From NCBI GenBank assembly GCA_017745175.1, contig JAGHZY010000019.1, positions 1 to 64,000 on the forward strand: DNA of 64,000 bases, written 5' to 3'. Of the stretch, positions 18,833 through 27,872 are shown in pieces (within the stretch, counting starts at the first letter, position 1; each line of letters begins with the position of its first letter). Made by a program: the position numbers and the translations under genes. The notes below the pieces were generated by a model. That model was not told the origin of the DNA and did no database searches. It saw nothing but the letters and a program-made list of their open reading frames with translations. This stretch comes from Sphingopyxis sp. Lineage in GTDB: Bacteria; Pseudomonadota; Alphaproteobacteria; Sphingomonadales; Sphingomonadaceae.

Positions 18833-19036
18833 TCAGCTTTCCTCTTTCGGTGGCCGGCCGCGCTTGGGCGCTTCCGACTGTTTGACGCTCATCCCGCGCC
18901 GCGCCAGCGCCTCGCGCAGCAAGATCTCGATCTCGGCATTGACGCTGCGCAGTTCGGCCGCCGCCAGCCGCTCGATCGCCGCATGGAGCGCGGGATCGAG
19001 ACGGAGGGCAAAGGCCTTTTTCGACTGCGCGGCCAT
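18833..19036 (-). CDS. Arc/MetJ-type ribbon-helix-helix protein
   Basis: 67 residues. KKAFALRLDPALHAAIERLAAAELRSVNAEIEILLREAL matches the ribbon-helix-helix fold: a short basic beta strand that binds DNA, then two helices, with the N-(A/S)EI segment of Arc-type regulators. The tail ends KRGRPPKEE, an AT-hook-like GRP motif that could add minor-groove contact. It begins 9 nt after the SPFH gene and one nucleotide before the small membrane protein gene. It may autoregulate through the palindrome at 19967; that is inference. No toxin partner is recognisable. Confidence 0.78.
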   Translation of the reverse strand: MAAQSKKAFALRLDPALHAAIERLAAAELRSVNAEIEILLREALARRGMSVKQSEAPKRGRPPKEES

Positions 19037-19045
19037 CGTCCGGCC

Positions 19046-19948
19046 TCAGTAGAGTGAGCCGGTGTTGACGACAGGCTGGGTGTCGCGCTCGCCGCACAGC
19101 ACGACCATCAGGTTCGACACCATCGCCGCCTTGCGTTCGTCGTCGAGGTCGACGACATTTTTCTCGGAGAGGTGCTGGAGCGCCATCTCGACCATCGTCA
19201 CCGCGCCCTCGACCAGCTTCTTGCGCGCCGCGATCACCGCTTCGGCCTGCTGGCGGCGCAGCATCGCCCCCGCGATTTCCTGCGCATAGGCAAGGTGCGT
19301 CAGCCCGCATTCGTCGACGGTAATCCCCGCGACGGTCAGCCGTTCGATCAAGGCCTTTCTCAGCTCGACGCCGACCTCGTCATGGTTGCCGCGCAGCGTG
19401 ATTTCCTGATGCTCGATATCGTCATAGGGGTAGCGCGATCCGATCGATCGCACCGCGGCCTCGATCTGCGCCATCACGAATTCCTTGTAATCGTCGACGT
19501 CGAACAGCGCCTGCGCGGTGTCGGTGACGCGCCACACGACCTGCGCCGCCATCTCGATCGGATTGCCGCGCAGGTCGTTGACCTTGATCTTGTCCGAAAT
19601 CACGTTGTTCGCGCGCACCGCGATCTTCTTGCGCGTCAGCCAGGGGAGAACCCAGCGCAGCCCTTCCTCGCGGTCGGTGCCCTTGTAGGCGCCGAACAAC
19701 TGGATCGCCGCCGCCTCGTTCGGGTTGATGAGGTAGAAGCCGCACAGGATGATGGTGCCGGCGATCGCCGACACCACGACGACGATCCATTTCCACGCGA
19801 CCATGACCCCGGCATTGGCATTGGTAATCCCCGCCCACGCGGCGACCGCGAGCAGCACCAGCCAGATGAACAGCATCAGATAGCCGCTTTGCGTCAGCGC
19901 CCGCGTCTCGCGGCTGCGGTTCAGCGCGGGAGTCCCTGTTTCGACCAT
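19046..19948 (-). CDS. SPFH/Band 7 domain membrane protein
   Basis: 300 residues. Two hydrophobic segments (about 22-40 and 50-74) anchor the protein. The SPFH domain follows, with [48 protein letters not shown] and a coiled-coil [14 protein letters not shown]...[21 protein letters not shown] region. Bacterial relatives form ring-like membrane microdomain scaffolds (stomatin, QmcA). [17 protein letters not shown] near 245 is the typical late motif. The ATG at 19948 is preceded by GGAGG at 5-6 nt. It heads a three-gene operon whose promoter contains an unusually long palindrome. Confidence 0.9.
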   Translation of the reverse strand: MVETGTPALNRSRETRALTQSGYLMLFIWLVLLAVAAWAGITNANAGVMVAWKWIVVVVSAIAGTIILCGFYLINPNEAAAIQLFGAYKGTDREEGLRWVLPWLTRKKIAVRANNVISDKIKVNDLRGNPIEMAAQVVWRVTDTAQALFDVDDYKEFVMAQIEAAVRSIGSRYPYDDIEHQEITLRGNHDEVGVELRKALIERLTVAGITVDECGLTHLAYAQEIAGAMLRRQQAEAVIAARKKLVEGAVTMVEMALQHLSEKNVVDLDDERKAAMVSNLMVVLCGERDTQPVVNTGSLY

Positions 19949-19966
19949 GTTTCCCTCCGAATCACT

Positions 19967-19996
19967 CGATATAAAGATGATATCATATTTATATCG
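19967..19996. promoter_or_regulatory. 30-bp near-perfect palindrome in the SPFH operon promoter
   Basis: The outer arms are CGATATAAA (19967-19975) and TTTATATCG (19988-19996). The centre contains the perfect palindrome ATGATATCAT (19977-19986). Only one base pair of the fifteen is mismatched. It is strongly AT-rich in a GC-rich genome and lies 19 nt upstream of the SPFH start codon, between that gene and the divergent methyltransferase. It is long enough to bind two dimers of a small regulator. Confidence 0.65.
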
Positions 19997-20212
19997 AATC
20001 GCGCGATGGTCAACCGGAATTCGAGCGACCGGACGCCCGGGTCGGTTTTCGCCGCGACAAGCTGGCACAAAGCCGAAGTCGGGTTCGATCGTGTTCAGAC
20101 CGGGGTGTGTGGCAATCGGTGTGGTTGCCCATGGCGGCTGGCTGCGGCAGCATCGACACATACCCAAGTTCGGACTTCCACAACTGACGCGCTCGTGCGC
20201 GAAGGAGGACAG

Positions 20213-20971
20213 ATGCTCCGGGGCAAAAAACTGGTTCAATCGATGTTCGCGCGGAGCGGCTACAGGATTGTAAGATCAGAATCTGACGCGCGGTATCGGC
20301 CAACCGCGGCCGACGCGCGCCACTCTGCCAGCTTGCTCGACGAGATACTTCCGGTGGTGCAGCACAACGCGCTGACCGGAGAGTGGCCGACACCGGCATT
20401 TCTTGAGGACTATTTCGATGCAAGCCGCCTTGCGATGGCCCGCCTTCTGCTCGATCAATGCGATGCCGAAGACGTCGAAATCGCGGGCAAGCGCGTTCTG
20501 GACATCGGGTGCCACGCAGGGTGCCTGCTGCGCCTGATGCGTGCAAGATACCCGGAAGCCTCGCTCTCCGGATGCGACATCAGCGATGTGAAGCTCGCGA
20601 TGGCAAAACGGGCGTGCCCTGACGCCGAACTGTTCTTCAGCGCGCTTTCGGACCTTCCCCGGTCACCGCGCTACGACGTGGTGTTTCTGATGGAAGTGCT
20701 CGAACACACGGTCGATCCCGAAGCGGTTGTCCGGCGTCTGCTCGATATCGTGTCGGCTACCGGCACGCTCATATTGACGGTTCCCGACGGGCGGAAGGAT
20801 CAATTCCCCGCCAAGGAATATCATGCGGAGTTCGATTCCTATGCGGGCCACATCAACTTCTGGAGTCCGGAAAGCTGGAACTATTTTCTTATGCGGATCG
20901 CTCCCGAGTGGAAACCCTGTACGGGAACGCTGTCGACCGGACATTTGTTCGCAGCGCTGAGCATGAAATAA
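20213..20971 (+). CDS. Class I SAM-dependent methyltransferase
   Basis: 252 residues. The SAM-binding core is clear: KRVLDIGCHAGCLLRLMRARYPEASLSGCDISDVKLAMAK holds motif I (DIGCHAG) and the acidic residue after strand 2. YDVVFLMEVLEHTVDPEAVVRRLLDIVSATGTLILTVPDG has the VLEH and post-II motifs of the Methyltransf_11/23 group. Relatives often act on glycans, lipids or quinones, and the substrate here is unknown. The ATG at 20213 follows GGAGG with a 4-nt gap. It stands alone. Its first 100 bp are less GC-rich than the neighbours, which hints at acquisition. Confidence 0.85.
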   Translation: MLRGKKLVQSMFARSGYRIVRSESDARYRPTAADARHSASLLDEILPVVQHNALTGEWPTPAFLEDYFDASRLAMARLLLDQCDAEDVEIAGKRVLDIGCHAGCLLRLMRARYPEASLSGCDISDVKLAMAKRACPDAELFFSALSDLPRSPRYDVVFLMEVLEHTVDPEAVVRRLLDIVSATGTLILTVPDGRKDQFPAKEYHAEFDSYAGHINFWSPESWNYFLMRIAPEWKPCTGTLSTGHLFAALSMK

Positions 20972-21035
20972 TAGAGCAATCCAGGATAAACAAAGGGGAC
21001 GAAATCGCCCCCCTTGTCTCCCCGGTAGTGCTTCC

Positions 21036-23222
21036 CTATTCGGTCGGAAAGCCGCGCTTTTTCAGCAGCGCCTTGACGTCGGGATCGCGGCCGCGGAAGG
21101 CGCGATAGGCCTCGGCGCGGTCGGTCTCGTTGCCCGTCATCAGCAGGATTGTGCGGAACTTGTCGGCGACGCTGCGATCCCACGGCCCGCCGGCTTCGGT
21201 GAAGGCGGCCCAGGTGTCGGCGTCCATCGTTTCGGACCAGAGGTAGCTGTAATAACCCGCCGAATAGGCGTCCGAGCTGAACAGGTGGCCGAACTGCGGC
21301 AGGCGGTGCCGCATGACGAGTTCCTTCGGCATGCCGATCCCGGCGAGCGTCTCGCGCTCGAATGCGTCGACGTCGGTCGGCGGCGTCTTGCGATCGTGCA
21401 GCTTCATGTCGACGATCGCGCTCGAGAGATATTCGACCGTCGAGAAGCCCTGGTTGAACTTGTCCGACGCGATGATCTTGTCGACGAGCGCCTGCGGCAT
21501 GGGCTGACCCGTCTTGTAGTGCGTCGCATATTTTGACAGCACCTCGGGGGTCATCAGCCAATTCTCGTTCACCTGGCTCGGATATTCGACGAAGTCGCGG
21601 GGCACCCCGGCGAGCGCCGGATAAGTGACGTGCTGCAGCAGATAATGGATGCCGTGGCCGAATTCGTGGAACAGCGTCTGCGCATCGTCGAGGCTGATCA
21701 GCGTCGGCTCGCCCTTCGCGGCCTCGGTGAAATTATTGTTGTTCGACGCGAGCACGTTACGTTCGCCGCCGAGCGTCTGCTGGCTGCGATAGGTCGTCAT
21801 CCACGCACCCGAGCGTTTGCCGTCGCGCGCGAAATTGTCGAGATAGAGGACGCCGACATTTTCGTTCGTCTTGAGATTATAGACCTCGAAGGTCTTCACC
21901 TTGGGGTCGAACACCGGAATCGTGCCCGTATTTTCGCGGAAGCCGAGGTCGTAAAGCTGCCCCGCCGACCAGAACATCGCGTCGCGCAGCTTGTCGAGCT
22001 GGAGATAAGGCTTCACCTCGCTTTCATCGAGGTCGTATTTCGCCTTCCGCACCTTCTCCGAATAGAAGCGATAGTCCCACGGCTCGATGACGATCTTCGG
22101 ACCCTTGCCCGCCTTCGCTTCGGCATCGGCGATCGCCTGCATGTCGGCGACCTCTTCCTTCACGCGCGCGACCGCGGCGGGCCAGACCTTCATCATCAGC
22201 CCCATCGCGGCTTCGGGGGTCTTCGCCATCGTGTCGGCCATGCGGTAATGCGCGTGCGTCGGGAAACCGAGCAGCTCGGCGCGCTGCTGGCGCAGCTTCA
22301 GGATTTCGGCGATCGTCGCATTGGTGTCGTTCGCGTCGCCATTGTCGCCGCGGCTGATAAACGCCTTGTAGACGCGTTCGCGAAGCGCGCGGTTGGTCGC
22401 GCCCTGCAGCACCGGCTGCGCCGACGAGCGCGTGTTCTTGATCGCCCACTGGCCGGGCTTGCCCTGTGCTTCCGCGGCCGACGCAAGCGAGGCGACGAAG
22501 CCGGGTTCGAGGCCGGCGAGCTCGGCCTTGTCGGTAACGAAGGTATAGAGTTTCTCGTCGCCGAGCAGCTTCGACGAAAAGGCCGAAAAGAGGCCCTCGA
22601 GCTTCGAGTTCATCTCGACGAGCTTTGCCTTGTCGGCGGGCGACAGGTTCGCGCCGTCGCGGACCATCTCGTCATGGCTGCGCTCGACGATGCGGATCTG
22701 CTGCGCGTTCAGGCCGCTGCTGTTCCGCTTGTCGTACACCGCCTTGTAGCGGGCGAAGAGTTTCGGATCGAGGAACAGCTCGGTGTAGAAGGTGGTGAGC
22801 TTCGGGCTCCATTCGGCGTCGATATCCTCGACACGGTCGTTCGACTTGTTCGAGGTCTGCACGCCCCACAGCGCGAACAGCCGCTCCATCGTGTCGCCCG
22901 CGAGCTGCATCGGGACGTGCGTGTTCTCGAAGGTCGGCACGGCGGGATTGTCGATCACCGCCTGAACTTCGGCCTTCACCTCGGCCATGCCCCTGGTGAA
23001 GGCGTCGGGGAACAGCTCGGGATCCATCTTGTCCCACGGCGGCACCCCCTCATAGGGGCCGGTCCAGGGGGCGAGCATCGGATTTTTGTCAGCCAGCGCG
23101 GTGGCGGGAGGCGGGACGATCGGTTGGGCGGTAGCGGTCATCTGGCTATAACCCACCATCATCGCGGTGGATGCAAGCAAGATCGACAAGGGACGGGCAA
23201 AAGGCTGCGCGGCGCGCGACAT
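21036..23222 (-). CDS. M3 family metallopeptidase (peptidyl-dipeptidase Dcp-like), exported
   Basis: 728 residues. A signal peptide is visible (residues 1-33, PLSILLASTAMMVGYSQMTATAQ), so it probably acts in the periplasm. The zinc site LFHEFGHGIHYLL (about 528) contains HEXXH, and the downstream Glu ligand lies in the ENWLM-containing stretch. AYSAGYYSYLWSETMDADTW is the C-terminal substrate-binding signature of Dcp/oligopeptidase A proteins. Full length for the family. The gene is alone, with 85 bp to the next gene on the same strand. Confidence 0.93.
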   Translation of the reverse strand: MSRAAQPFARPLSILLASTAMMVGYSQMTATAQPIVPPPATALADKNPMLAPWTGPYEGVPPWDKMDPELFPDAFTRGMAEVKAEVQAVIDNPAVPTFENTHVPMQLAGDTMERLFALWGVQTSNKSNDRVEDIDAEWSPKLTTFYTELFLDPKLFARYKAVYDKRNSSGLNAQQIRIVERSHDEMVRDGANLSPADKAKLVEMNSKLEGLFSAFSSKLLGDEKLYTFVTDKAELAGLEPGFVASLASAAEAQGKPGQWAIKNTRSSAQPVLQGATNRALRERVYKAFISRGDNGDANDTNATIAEILKLRQQRAELLGFPTHAHYRMADTMAKTPEAAMGLMMKVWPAAVARVKEEVADMQAIADAEAKAGKGPKIVIEPWDYRFYSEKVRKAKYDLDESEVKPYLQLDKLRDAMFWSAGQLYDLGFRENTGTIPVFDPKVKTFEVYNLKTNENVGVLYLDNFARDGKRSGAWMTTYRSQQTLGGERNVLASNNNNFTEAAKGEPTLISLDDAQTLFHEFGHGIHYLLQHVTYPALAGVPRDFVEYPSQVNENWLMTPEVLSKYATHYKTGQPMPQALVDKIIASDKFNQGFSTVEYLSSAIVDMKLHDRKTPPTDVDAFERETLAGIGMPKELVMRHRLPQFGHLFSSDAYSAGYYSYLWSETMDADTWAAFTEAGGPWDRSVADKFRTILLMTGNETDRAEAYRAFRGRDPDVKALLKKRGFPTE

Positions 23223-23307
23223 CGATAAATCTCCCCGGAAGATAAGGTTTCGGACGAAACCATGTCGGGGCCGTCTTAACCTTATATGTCAGCGGGGTGC
23301 AAGCGGC

Positions 23308-24177
23308 CTAGGCGCCAAATAACGGCTGGATCAGGCCGGGCGTATCGACGGGGAAGGCGAAGACGCCGCCCGCGTGCGGCTGTGCCTTGCGTTCCGCGTC
23401 GGTCAGATTCTTGCCCGCGCTGGTGACGAAGGCGGTCCGGAGGTCGGGGCCGCCGAATGCGATCATCGTCGGGCGCTGGACGGGAAGTTCGATCGTCCGG
23501 ATCAGTTCTCCCGCAGGCGAGAAGCGCACGACGCGCCAGCCGTCCCAGAGCGCCGACCAGTAACAGCCCTCGGCATCGACCGCGGCACCGTCGGGCCGGC
23601 CATTGCCGAACTCGAACCGGTGGAAGATGCGGCCACCCGTCAGCGTGCCCGCCGCGGCATCGACGTCATAGGCGCGGATCGCGTGGCTGGGCGTGTCGGC
23701 GTGATAGAAGGTACCGCCGTCGGGGCTGAAGGCCGCACCGTTGCTCGTCGTCATCCCGCCGAAGATTTCGGTGAGCGAGCCGTCGGGGTCGAGGCGGTAG
23801 AGCGTCGCGGTCGGGTTCGCCTTGTCGCTCGTCAGACTCCCGACCCAGAGGCGCCCGCGGGCATCGACGCGCCCGTCGTTGAAGCGCTGTCCGGGCTTGT
23901 CGGCGAGCACTGCGGGGCCGAAGGGGCGCGGCGCGGCGCCCCATGTATCGATCAGCGCGCAGCCGTTCTCGAGCGCGGCGACGAGGCCGCCGCCGGCGCG
24001 CGGCGCGATGCAGCCGACCTGTTCGGTCAGCTCCATGGCCTCGTCGGCGCCGGTTGCGGGATCGGTGCGATGGATTTTCCGCCCGTCGATATCGACCCAG
24101 TAGAGGCGCGATTCGGCGGCGTGCCAGACGGGCGATTCGCCGAGCAGCGCGCCGGCGTCGAGAAGCAGTTCGACCAT
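23308..24177 (-). CDS. SMP-30/gluconolactonase/regucalcin family protein
   Basis: 289 residues forming a six-bladed beta-propeller lactonase. LLGESPVWHAAESRLYWVDIDGRKIHR holds the first metal Glu. RFNDGRVDARGRLWVGSL has the conserved Asn-Asp metal and substrate contacts, and TTSNGAAFSPDGGTFYHADT the second Asn. YWSALWDGWRVVRFSPAGEL is also typical. In the family such enzymes hydrolyse sugar lactones using Ca2+ or Zn2+. No signal peptide and no sugar operon alongside, so the physiological lactone is unknown. Confidence 0.9.
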   Translation of the reverse strand: MVELLLDAGALLGESPVWHAAESRLYWVDIDGRKIHRTDPATGADEAMELTEQVGCIAPRAGGGLVAALENGCALIDTWGAAPRPFGPAVLADKPGQRFNDGRVDARGRLWVGSLTSDKANPTATLYRLDPDGSLTEIFGGMTTSNGAAFSPDGGTFYHADTPSHAIRAYDVDAAAGTLTGGRIFHRFEFGNGRPDGAAVDAEGCYWSALWDGWRVVRFSPAGELIRTIELPVQRPTMIAFGGPDLRTAFVTSAGKNLTDAERKAQPHAGGVFAFPVDTPGLIQPLFGA

Positions 24178-24269
24178 GGCGGGGTCTTAGCGCGCGCCGC
24201 CGGAGCTGCCCAGCGGCTGCAAACCTATTCGTTCCGCCGGGCATGGACCGTCGCCCCGCGCCCCAAATC

Positions 24270-24348
24270 GTCGTTACCCCGGACTTGATCCGAGGTCCCG
24301 CTTCTCGACGTTGCCGAGCGGGAGCCCGGGTCAAGCCCGGGGTGACGA
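24270..24348. repeat. Dispersed inverted-repeat element, copy 3 (divergent)
   Basis: TACCCCGGACTTGATCCGAGG is mirrored by CCCGGGTCAAGCCCGGGGTGACG. It has more mismatches than the other copies, so it is probably older. It sits in the 311-bp gap between the SMP-30 gene and the acyl-CoA dehydrogenase gene, upstream of the promoter of the latter. Confidence 0.8.
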
Positions 24349-24398
24349 TGAAGGAGAGGGCCCGGCGTAAAGAGTTTCCCGCCGTAGCGTCTTTCTGC

Positions 24399-24418
24399 TT
24401 GACGTGCACGTAAACGTA
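24399..24418 (+). promoter_or_regulatory. Tandem ACGT sites upstream of the fatty-acid degradation cluster
   Basis: TTGACGTGCACGTAAACGTA contains three ACGT cores at 24402, 24408 and 24414, six bases apart, and a perfect 10-bp palindrome ACGTGCACGT. It lies 71-90 nt before the acyl-CoA dehydrogenase start. ACGT-rich dyads of this kind resemble sites reported for MerR-type regulators of branched-chain and fatty acid catabolism (LiuR). The match is only by eye. Confidence 0.4.
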
Positions 24419-24488
24419 AGGTCTCTTGGCCGGGAAGATGCGGCCGACTCCCCGCTTGCGTTCGGCCGCTCCAGGGAAAGGAAGATCA

Positions 24489-25643
24489 ATGTCGCTCGAT
24501 AGTCTCTCGCGTTCGGCCTACAACGAGGATCATGAGGCGTTCCGCGCGACGGTGCGCCAGTTCCTCGAAAAGGAAGTTGCGCCGAACGCCGCGCAATGGG
24601 CCGAGGACAAGATCGTTCCCAAGTCGATCTGGCCGAAGGCGGGCGAGATCGGCATGCTGTGCCCGACCGTGCCCGAGGAATATGGCGGGCTCGGGCTCGA
24701 CTTCGGCTATAATGCGATCGTCGACGAGGAAAGCGCCTATTACGGCCGCGCGACGACGGGCTTCTCGCTCCAGTCGGACATCGTCACCTCCTACATCGTC
24801 AAATATGGCTCGGAAGAGCAGAAGAAGCACTGGCTGCCCAAGATGGTGTCGGGCGAGACGATCACCGCGATCGCGATGACCGAACCGGGTACCGGCTCCG
24901 ACCTTCAGGGGATGCGCACGACCGCAAAGAAGGACGGCAATCACTATGTCATCAACGGGTCGAAGACCTTCATCACCAACGGCCAGAATGCCGACCTGAT
25001 CCTCGTCTGCGTCAAGACCGATACCGAGGTCGAGCCGGCGTGGAAGGGCGTCTCGATCGTGCTCGTCGAGGCCGACCGCGAGGGTTTCGAGCGCGGCCGC
25101 AACCTCGACAAGATCGGGCAGGACGAGGCCGATACGTCGGAGCTCTTCTTCAACGACGTGCGCGTGCCGATCACCAACTGCCTCGGCGAGGAGGGGCAGG
25201 GTTTCATCTATCTGATGAGCGAGCTACCGCAGGAACGCCTGTCGATCGCGGTCAGCGCGCAGGCCTCGGCGCAGCGCGCCTTCGACGACACCGTCGAATA
25301 TACGCGCGAGCGCAAGGCGTTCGGCAAGCCGATCCTCGATTTCCAGAACAGCCGCTTCGTGCTCGCCGATCTCAAGGCCAAGCTGCAGGTCGGCTGGGCG
25401 CACCTCGACTGGGCGCTCGCGCGCCACATGAAGAAGGAACTCACCCCCGAAGAGGGCGCCGCGGCGAAGCTGTGGCACACCGACCTGCAGTGGGAGGTGA
25501 TGGACAAGTGCCTCCAGCTGTTCGGCGGGTCGGGTTACATGAACGAATATCCGATCGCCCGTGCGTGGCGCGCGGCGCGCGTGACGCGCATCTTCGGAGG
25601 TACGAACGAGATCATGAAGGAACTGATCGGGCGCAAGCTTTAA
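24489..25643 (+). CDS. Acyl-CoA dehydrogenase, long-chain/LCAD-like
   Basis: A flavoenzyme of 384 residues that makes the alpha,beta double bond in acyl-CoA oxidation. The middle domain has ITAIAMTEPGTGSDLQGMRTTA, the FAD and substrate signature. The C-terminal domain has YTRERKAFGKPILDFQNSRF and RVTRIFGGTNEIMKELI. SELPQERLSIA also resembles long-chain enzymes. In place of the Glu of the medium-chain YEGT motif there is Gly (FGGT), as in long-chain and isovaleryl enzymes, where the catalytic base is elsewhere. The ATG at 24489 follows AAGGAAG. First gene of a beta-oxidation-type group with thiolase, SDR and thioesterase. Confidence 0.93.
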   Translation: MSLDSLSRSAYNEDHEAFRATVRQFLEKEVAPNAAQWAEDKIVPKSIWPKAGEIGMLCPTVPEEYGGLGLDFGYNAIVDEESAYYGRATTGFSLQSDIVTSYIVKYGSEEQKKHWLPKMVSGETITAIAMTEPGTGSDLQGMRTTAKKDGNHYVINGSKTFITNGQNADLILVCVKTDTEVEPAWKGVSIVLVEADREGFERGRNLDKIGQDEADTSELFFNDVRVPITNCLGEEGQGFIYLMSELPQERLSIAVSAQASAQRAFDDTVEYTRERKAFGKPILDFQNSRFVLADLKAKLQVGWAHLDWALARHMKKELTPEEGAAAKLWHTDLQWEVMDKCLQLFGGSGYMNEYPIARAWRAARVTRIFGGTNEIMKELIGRKL

Positions 25644-25646
25644 TTT

Positions 25647-25781
25647 CCCCGCCCGCAAGCGGTAGGGGCAGCGAGACTTGCGAGCTTGCTCGCTAGTCGC
25701 AGCGGGGTGGGTCAACCACCCCCCGGAAGCTCGCTCCGCTCGCGCCCACCCCTAACCCCTCCCGCAAGCGGGAGGGGGACT
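25647..25781. repeat. GC-rich inverted-repeat cluster between dehydrogenase and thiolase genes
   Basis: CCCCGCCCGCAAGCGG and GCGGAAGCTCGC-type blocks, ending in a strong hairpin CCCCTCCCGCAAGCGGGAGGGG at 25756-25777. Two separate hairpins with matching CCCGCAAGCGG loops are visible, at each end of the stretch. It falls inside what would otherwise be an operon and could reduce read-through. No open frame of interest. Confidence 0.6.
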
Positions 25782-25801
25782 GAAAGGAAAGGAATTCTCC
25801 C

Positions 25802-26971
25802 ATGGCTACTGCCTATATCGTCGACGCCGTCCGTACCGCGGGCGGCAAGCGCGGCGGCAAGCTCGCGGGCGTGCACCCCGTCGACCTCGGCGCCGCGGTG
25901 TTCGACGCGATTGCCGACCGCAACGATTTCGACACCAGTGCGATCGACGATGTCATCACCGGCTGCGTCAGCCAGGGCGGCGAGCAGACGATGGACCTCG
26001 GCCGCAACGCCGTGCTCGCGTCGAAGCTGCCCGATTCGATCCCGTCGGTGACGATCGACCGTCAGTGCGGGTCGTCGCAGCAGGCGATGCAGTTCGCGGC
26101 GCAGGGCGTACTGTCGGGAACGCAGGACATGGTGCTTGCGAGCGGCATCGAAAGCATGTCGCGCGTGCCGATGGGTTCGACCGCGATGCTCTACATGAAG
26201 GAAGGCATGGGCAATTATAAGTCGCCCCGCCTCGAGGAAAAATATCCCGGCATCATGTTCAGCCAGTTCATGGGCGCCGAGATGATCGTCAGGAAGCATG
26301 GTTTCAGCAAGGACGACCTCGACGCCTATGCGCTCGAAAGCCACCGCCGCGCGAAGGCCGCGACCGAAGCCGGACATTTCAAACGCGAGATCGTCGGGAT
26401 CGGGATCGAGACGCCCGAGGGCAGGGAAGTCCACCTCGTCGACGAGGGTATCCGCTTTGACGCGACGCTCGAGGGCATCGCGGGCGTCAAGCTGCTCCAG
26501 GAAGGCGGCGCGATCACCGCGGCCTCGGCGAGCCAGATCTGCGACGGCGCCTCGGCGGTGCTGATCTGCTCGGAACAGGCGCTCAAGGACCATGGGCTGA
26601 CCCCGCGCGCGCGTATCCATCATGTGTCGGTGACCGCGGGCGACCCGGTGATCATGCTCGAAGAACCGCTGTTCGCGACCGAAAAGGCGCTGAAGAAGGC
26701 GGGGCTGAACATCGGCGACATCGACGCCTATGAGGTCAACGAGGCTTTTGCGCCGGTGCCGCTCGCGTGGCTCAAATATCTCGGCGCCGACCATGCGCGG
26801 CTCAATGTCCATGGCGGCGCGATCGCGCTCGGCCACCCGCTCGGCGCCTCGGGCACCAAGCTGATGGCGACCCTGCTTGGCGTGCTCGACGCGACCGGCG
26901 GGAAGTACGGCTTGCAGACGATGTGCGAAGGCGGCGGTCAGGCCAACGTCACGATCGTCGAGCGGCTTTGA
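25802..26971 (+). CDS. Acetyl-CoA acetyltransferase / 3-ketoacyl-CoA thiolase
   Basis: 389 residues, usual thiolase length. It cleaves 3-ketoacyl-CoA, or condenses acetyl-CoA units. The nucleophile is Cys89 in TIDRQCGSSQQA. The second motif NVHGGAIALGHPLGASG carries the catalytic His, and the last motif MCEGGGQANVTIVERL carries the proton-donating Cys. EVNEAFAPVPLAWLKYLG is also typical. It lies between the acyl-CoA dehydrogenase and a dehydrogenase of the SDR family, giving steps 1, 3 and 4 of beta-oxidation; no enoyl-CoA hydratase is present in the cluster. Confidence 0.95.
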   Translation: MATAYIVDAVRTAGGKRGGKLAGVHPVDLGAAVFDAIADRNDFDTSAIDDVITGCVSQGGEQTMDLGRNAVLASKLPDSIPSVTIDRQCGSSQQAMQFAAQGVLSGTQDMVLASGIESMSRVPMGSTAMLYMKEGMGNYKSPRLEEKYPGIMFSQFMGAEMIVRKHGFSKDDLDAYALESHRRAKAATEAGHFKREIVGIGIETPEGREVHLVDEGIRFDATLEGIAGVKLLQEGGAITAASASQICDGASAVLICSEQALKDHGLTPRARIHHVSVTAGDPVIMLEEPLFATEKALKKAGLNIGDIDAYEVNEAFAPVPLAWLKYLGADHARLNVHGGAIALGHPLGASGTKLMATLLGVLDATGGKYGLQTMCEGGGQANVTIVERL

Positions 26972-26978
26972 TATTCGC

Positions 26979-27063
26979 GTGCTCCTGCGAAGGCAGGAAC
27001 CCGGGGCGGGATCGCGCCAGCGTGGCGAGTTGACGTCCTGGGTTCCGGCTTTCGCCGGAGCAC
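26979..27063. repeat. Second dispersed repeat type, copy 1
   Basis: GTGCTCCTGCGAAGGCAGGAACCC at the left is mirrored by GGGTTCCGGCTTTCGCCGGAGCAC at the right. The arms are imperfect, with a 37-nt centre. A related element is at 34779. It occupies most of the space between the thiolase and SDR genes. Confidence 0.75.
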
Positions 27064-27088
27064 ATGCTTATTTCTGAAAGGATTCTCT

Positions 27089-27871
27089 ATGAAACTCGAT
27101 TCCACCGTATCCGCTGTCGTCACCGGCGGTGCCTCGGGCCTCGGCGCCGCGACCGCGCGCGCGCTGGCCGCGAAGGGCGTCAGGGTCGCGATCTTCGACT
27201 TGCAGGAAGAAAAGGGCAAAGCCCTCGCGGCCGAACTCGGCGGCGTCTTTTGCGAATGCAACGTCACCGACGACGCGTCGGTCGATGCCGCCTTCGCCAA
27301 ATCGCGCGAAGCGATCGGACAGGAGCGCATCCTCGTCAATTGCGCCGGCACCGGCAACGCGATCAAGACGGCGAGCCGCTCGAAGGAAGACGGCAGCATC
27401 AAGCATTTCCCGCTCGATGCCTTCAACTGGATCATCCAGATCAACCTCGTCGGCACCTTCCGCTGCATCGCCAAGTCGGCGGCGGGGATGCTGACGCTCG
27501 ATCCGATGGAAGACGGCGAGCGCGGCGCGATCGTCAACACCGCGAGCGTCGCGGCCGAGGATGGCCAGATCGGTCAGGCCGCTTACTCGGCGTCGAAGGG
27601 CGGCGTTGTCGGCATGACGCTCCCGATCGCGCGCGACCTCGCGAACGAGAATATCCGCGTCAACACGATCCTGCCCGGCATCTTCGACACCCCGCTGCTC
27701 GCTGGCGCGCCGCAGAATGTCCGCGACGCATTGGGGGCCTCGGTGCTCAATCCGAAGCGCCTCGGCAATCCGCCCGAATATGCCGCGCTCGCGCTCGCGA
27801 TGATCGAGAATGGCTATTTCAACGGCGAGGACGTGCGCCTCGACGGCGGCATCCGCATGGGGCCGCGCTGA
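27089..27871 (+). CDS. SDR family dehydrogenase, 3-hydroxyacyl-CoA dehydrogenase type II-like
   Basis: 260 residues of the classical short-chain dehydrogenase fold. TGGASGLGAATARALAAKG (12-30) binds NAD. VNCAGTGNAI, the catalytic Ser153 (VNTASVAAEDG), Tyr166 and Lys170 (YSASK) are all present. IRVNTILPGIFDTPLLAG is the typical C-terminal stretch. The Asp near 38 (IFDL) suggests NAD rather than NADP. The sequence resembles HSD17B10-type L-3-hydroxyacyl-CoA dehydrogenases, fitting its place between thiolase and thioesterase. Confidence 0.9.
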   Translation: MKLDSTVSAVVTGGASGLGAATARALAAKGVRVAIFDLQEEKGKALAAELGGVFCECNVTDDASVDAAFAKSREAIGQERILVNCAGTGNAIKTASRSKEDGSIKHFPLDAFNWIIQINLVGTFRCIAKSAAGMLTLDPMEDGERGAIVNTASVAAEDGQIGQAAYSASKGGVVGMTLPIARDLANENIRVNTILPGIFDTPLLAGAPQNVRDALGASVLNPKRLGNPPEYAALALAMIENGYFNGEDVRLDGGIRMGPR

Positions 27872-27872
27872 T

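Noticed and set aside
18833-19036. The ribbon-helix-helix gene as an antitoxin of a toxin-antitoxin pair
   Set aside because: Neither neighbour looks like a toxin: one is an SPFH scaffold and the other a two-helix membrane protein without RelE, VapC or HicA features. Not excluded, but unsupported.
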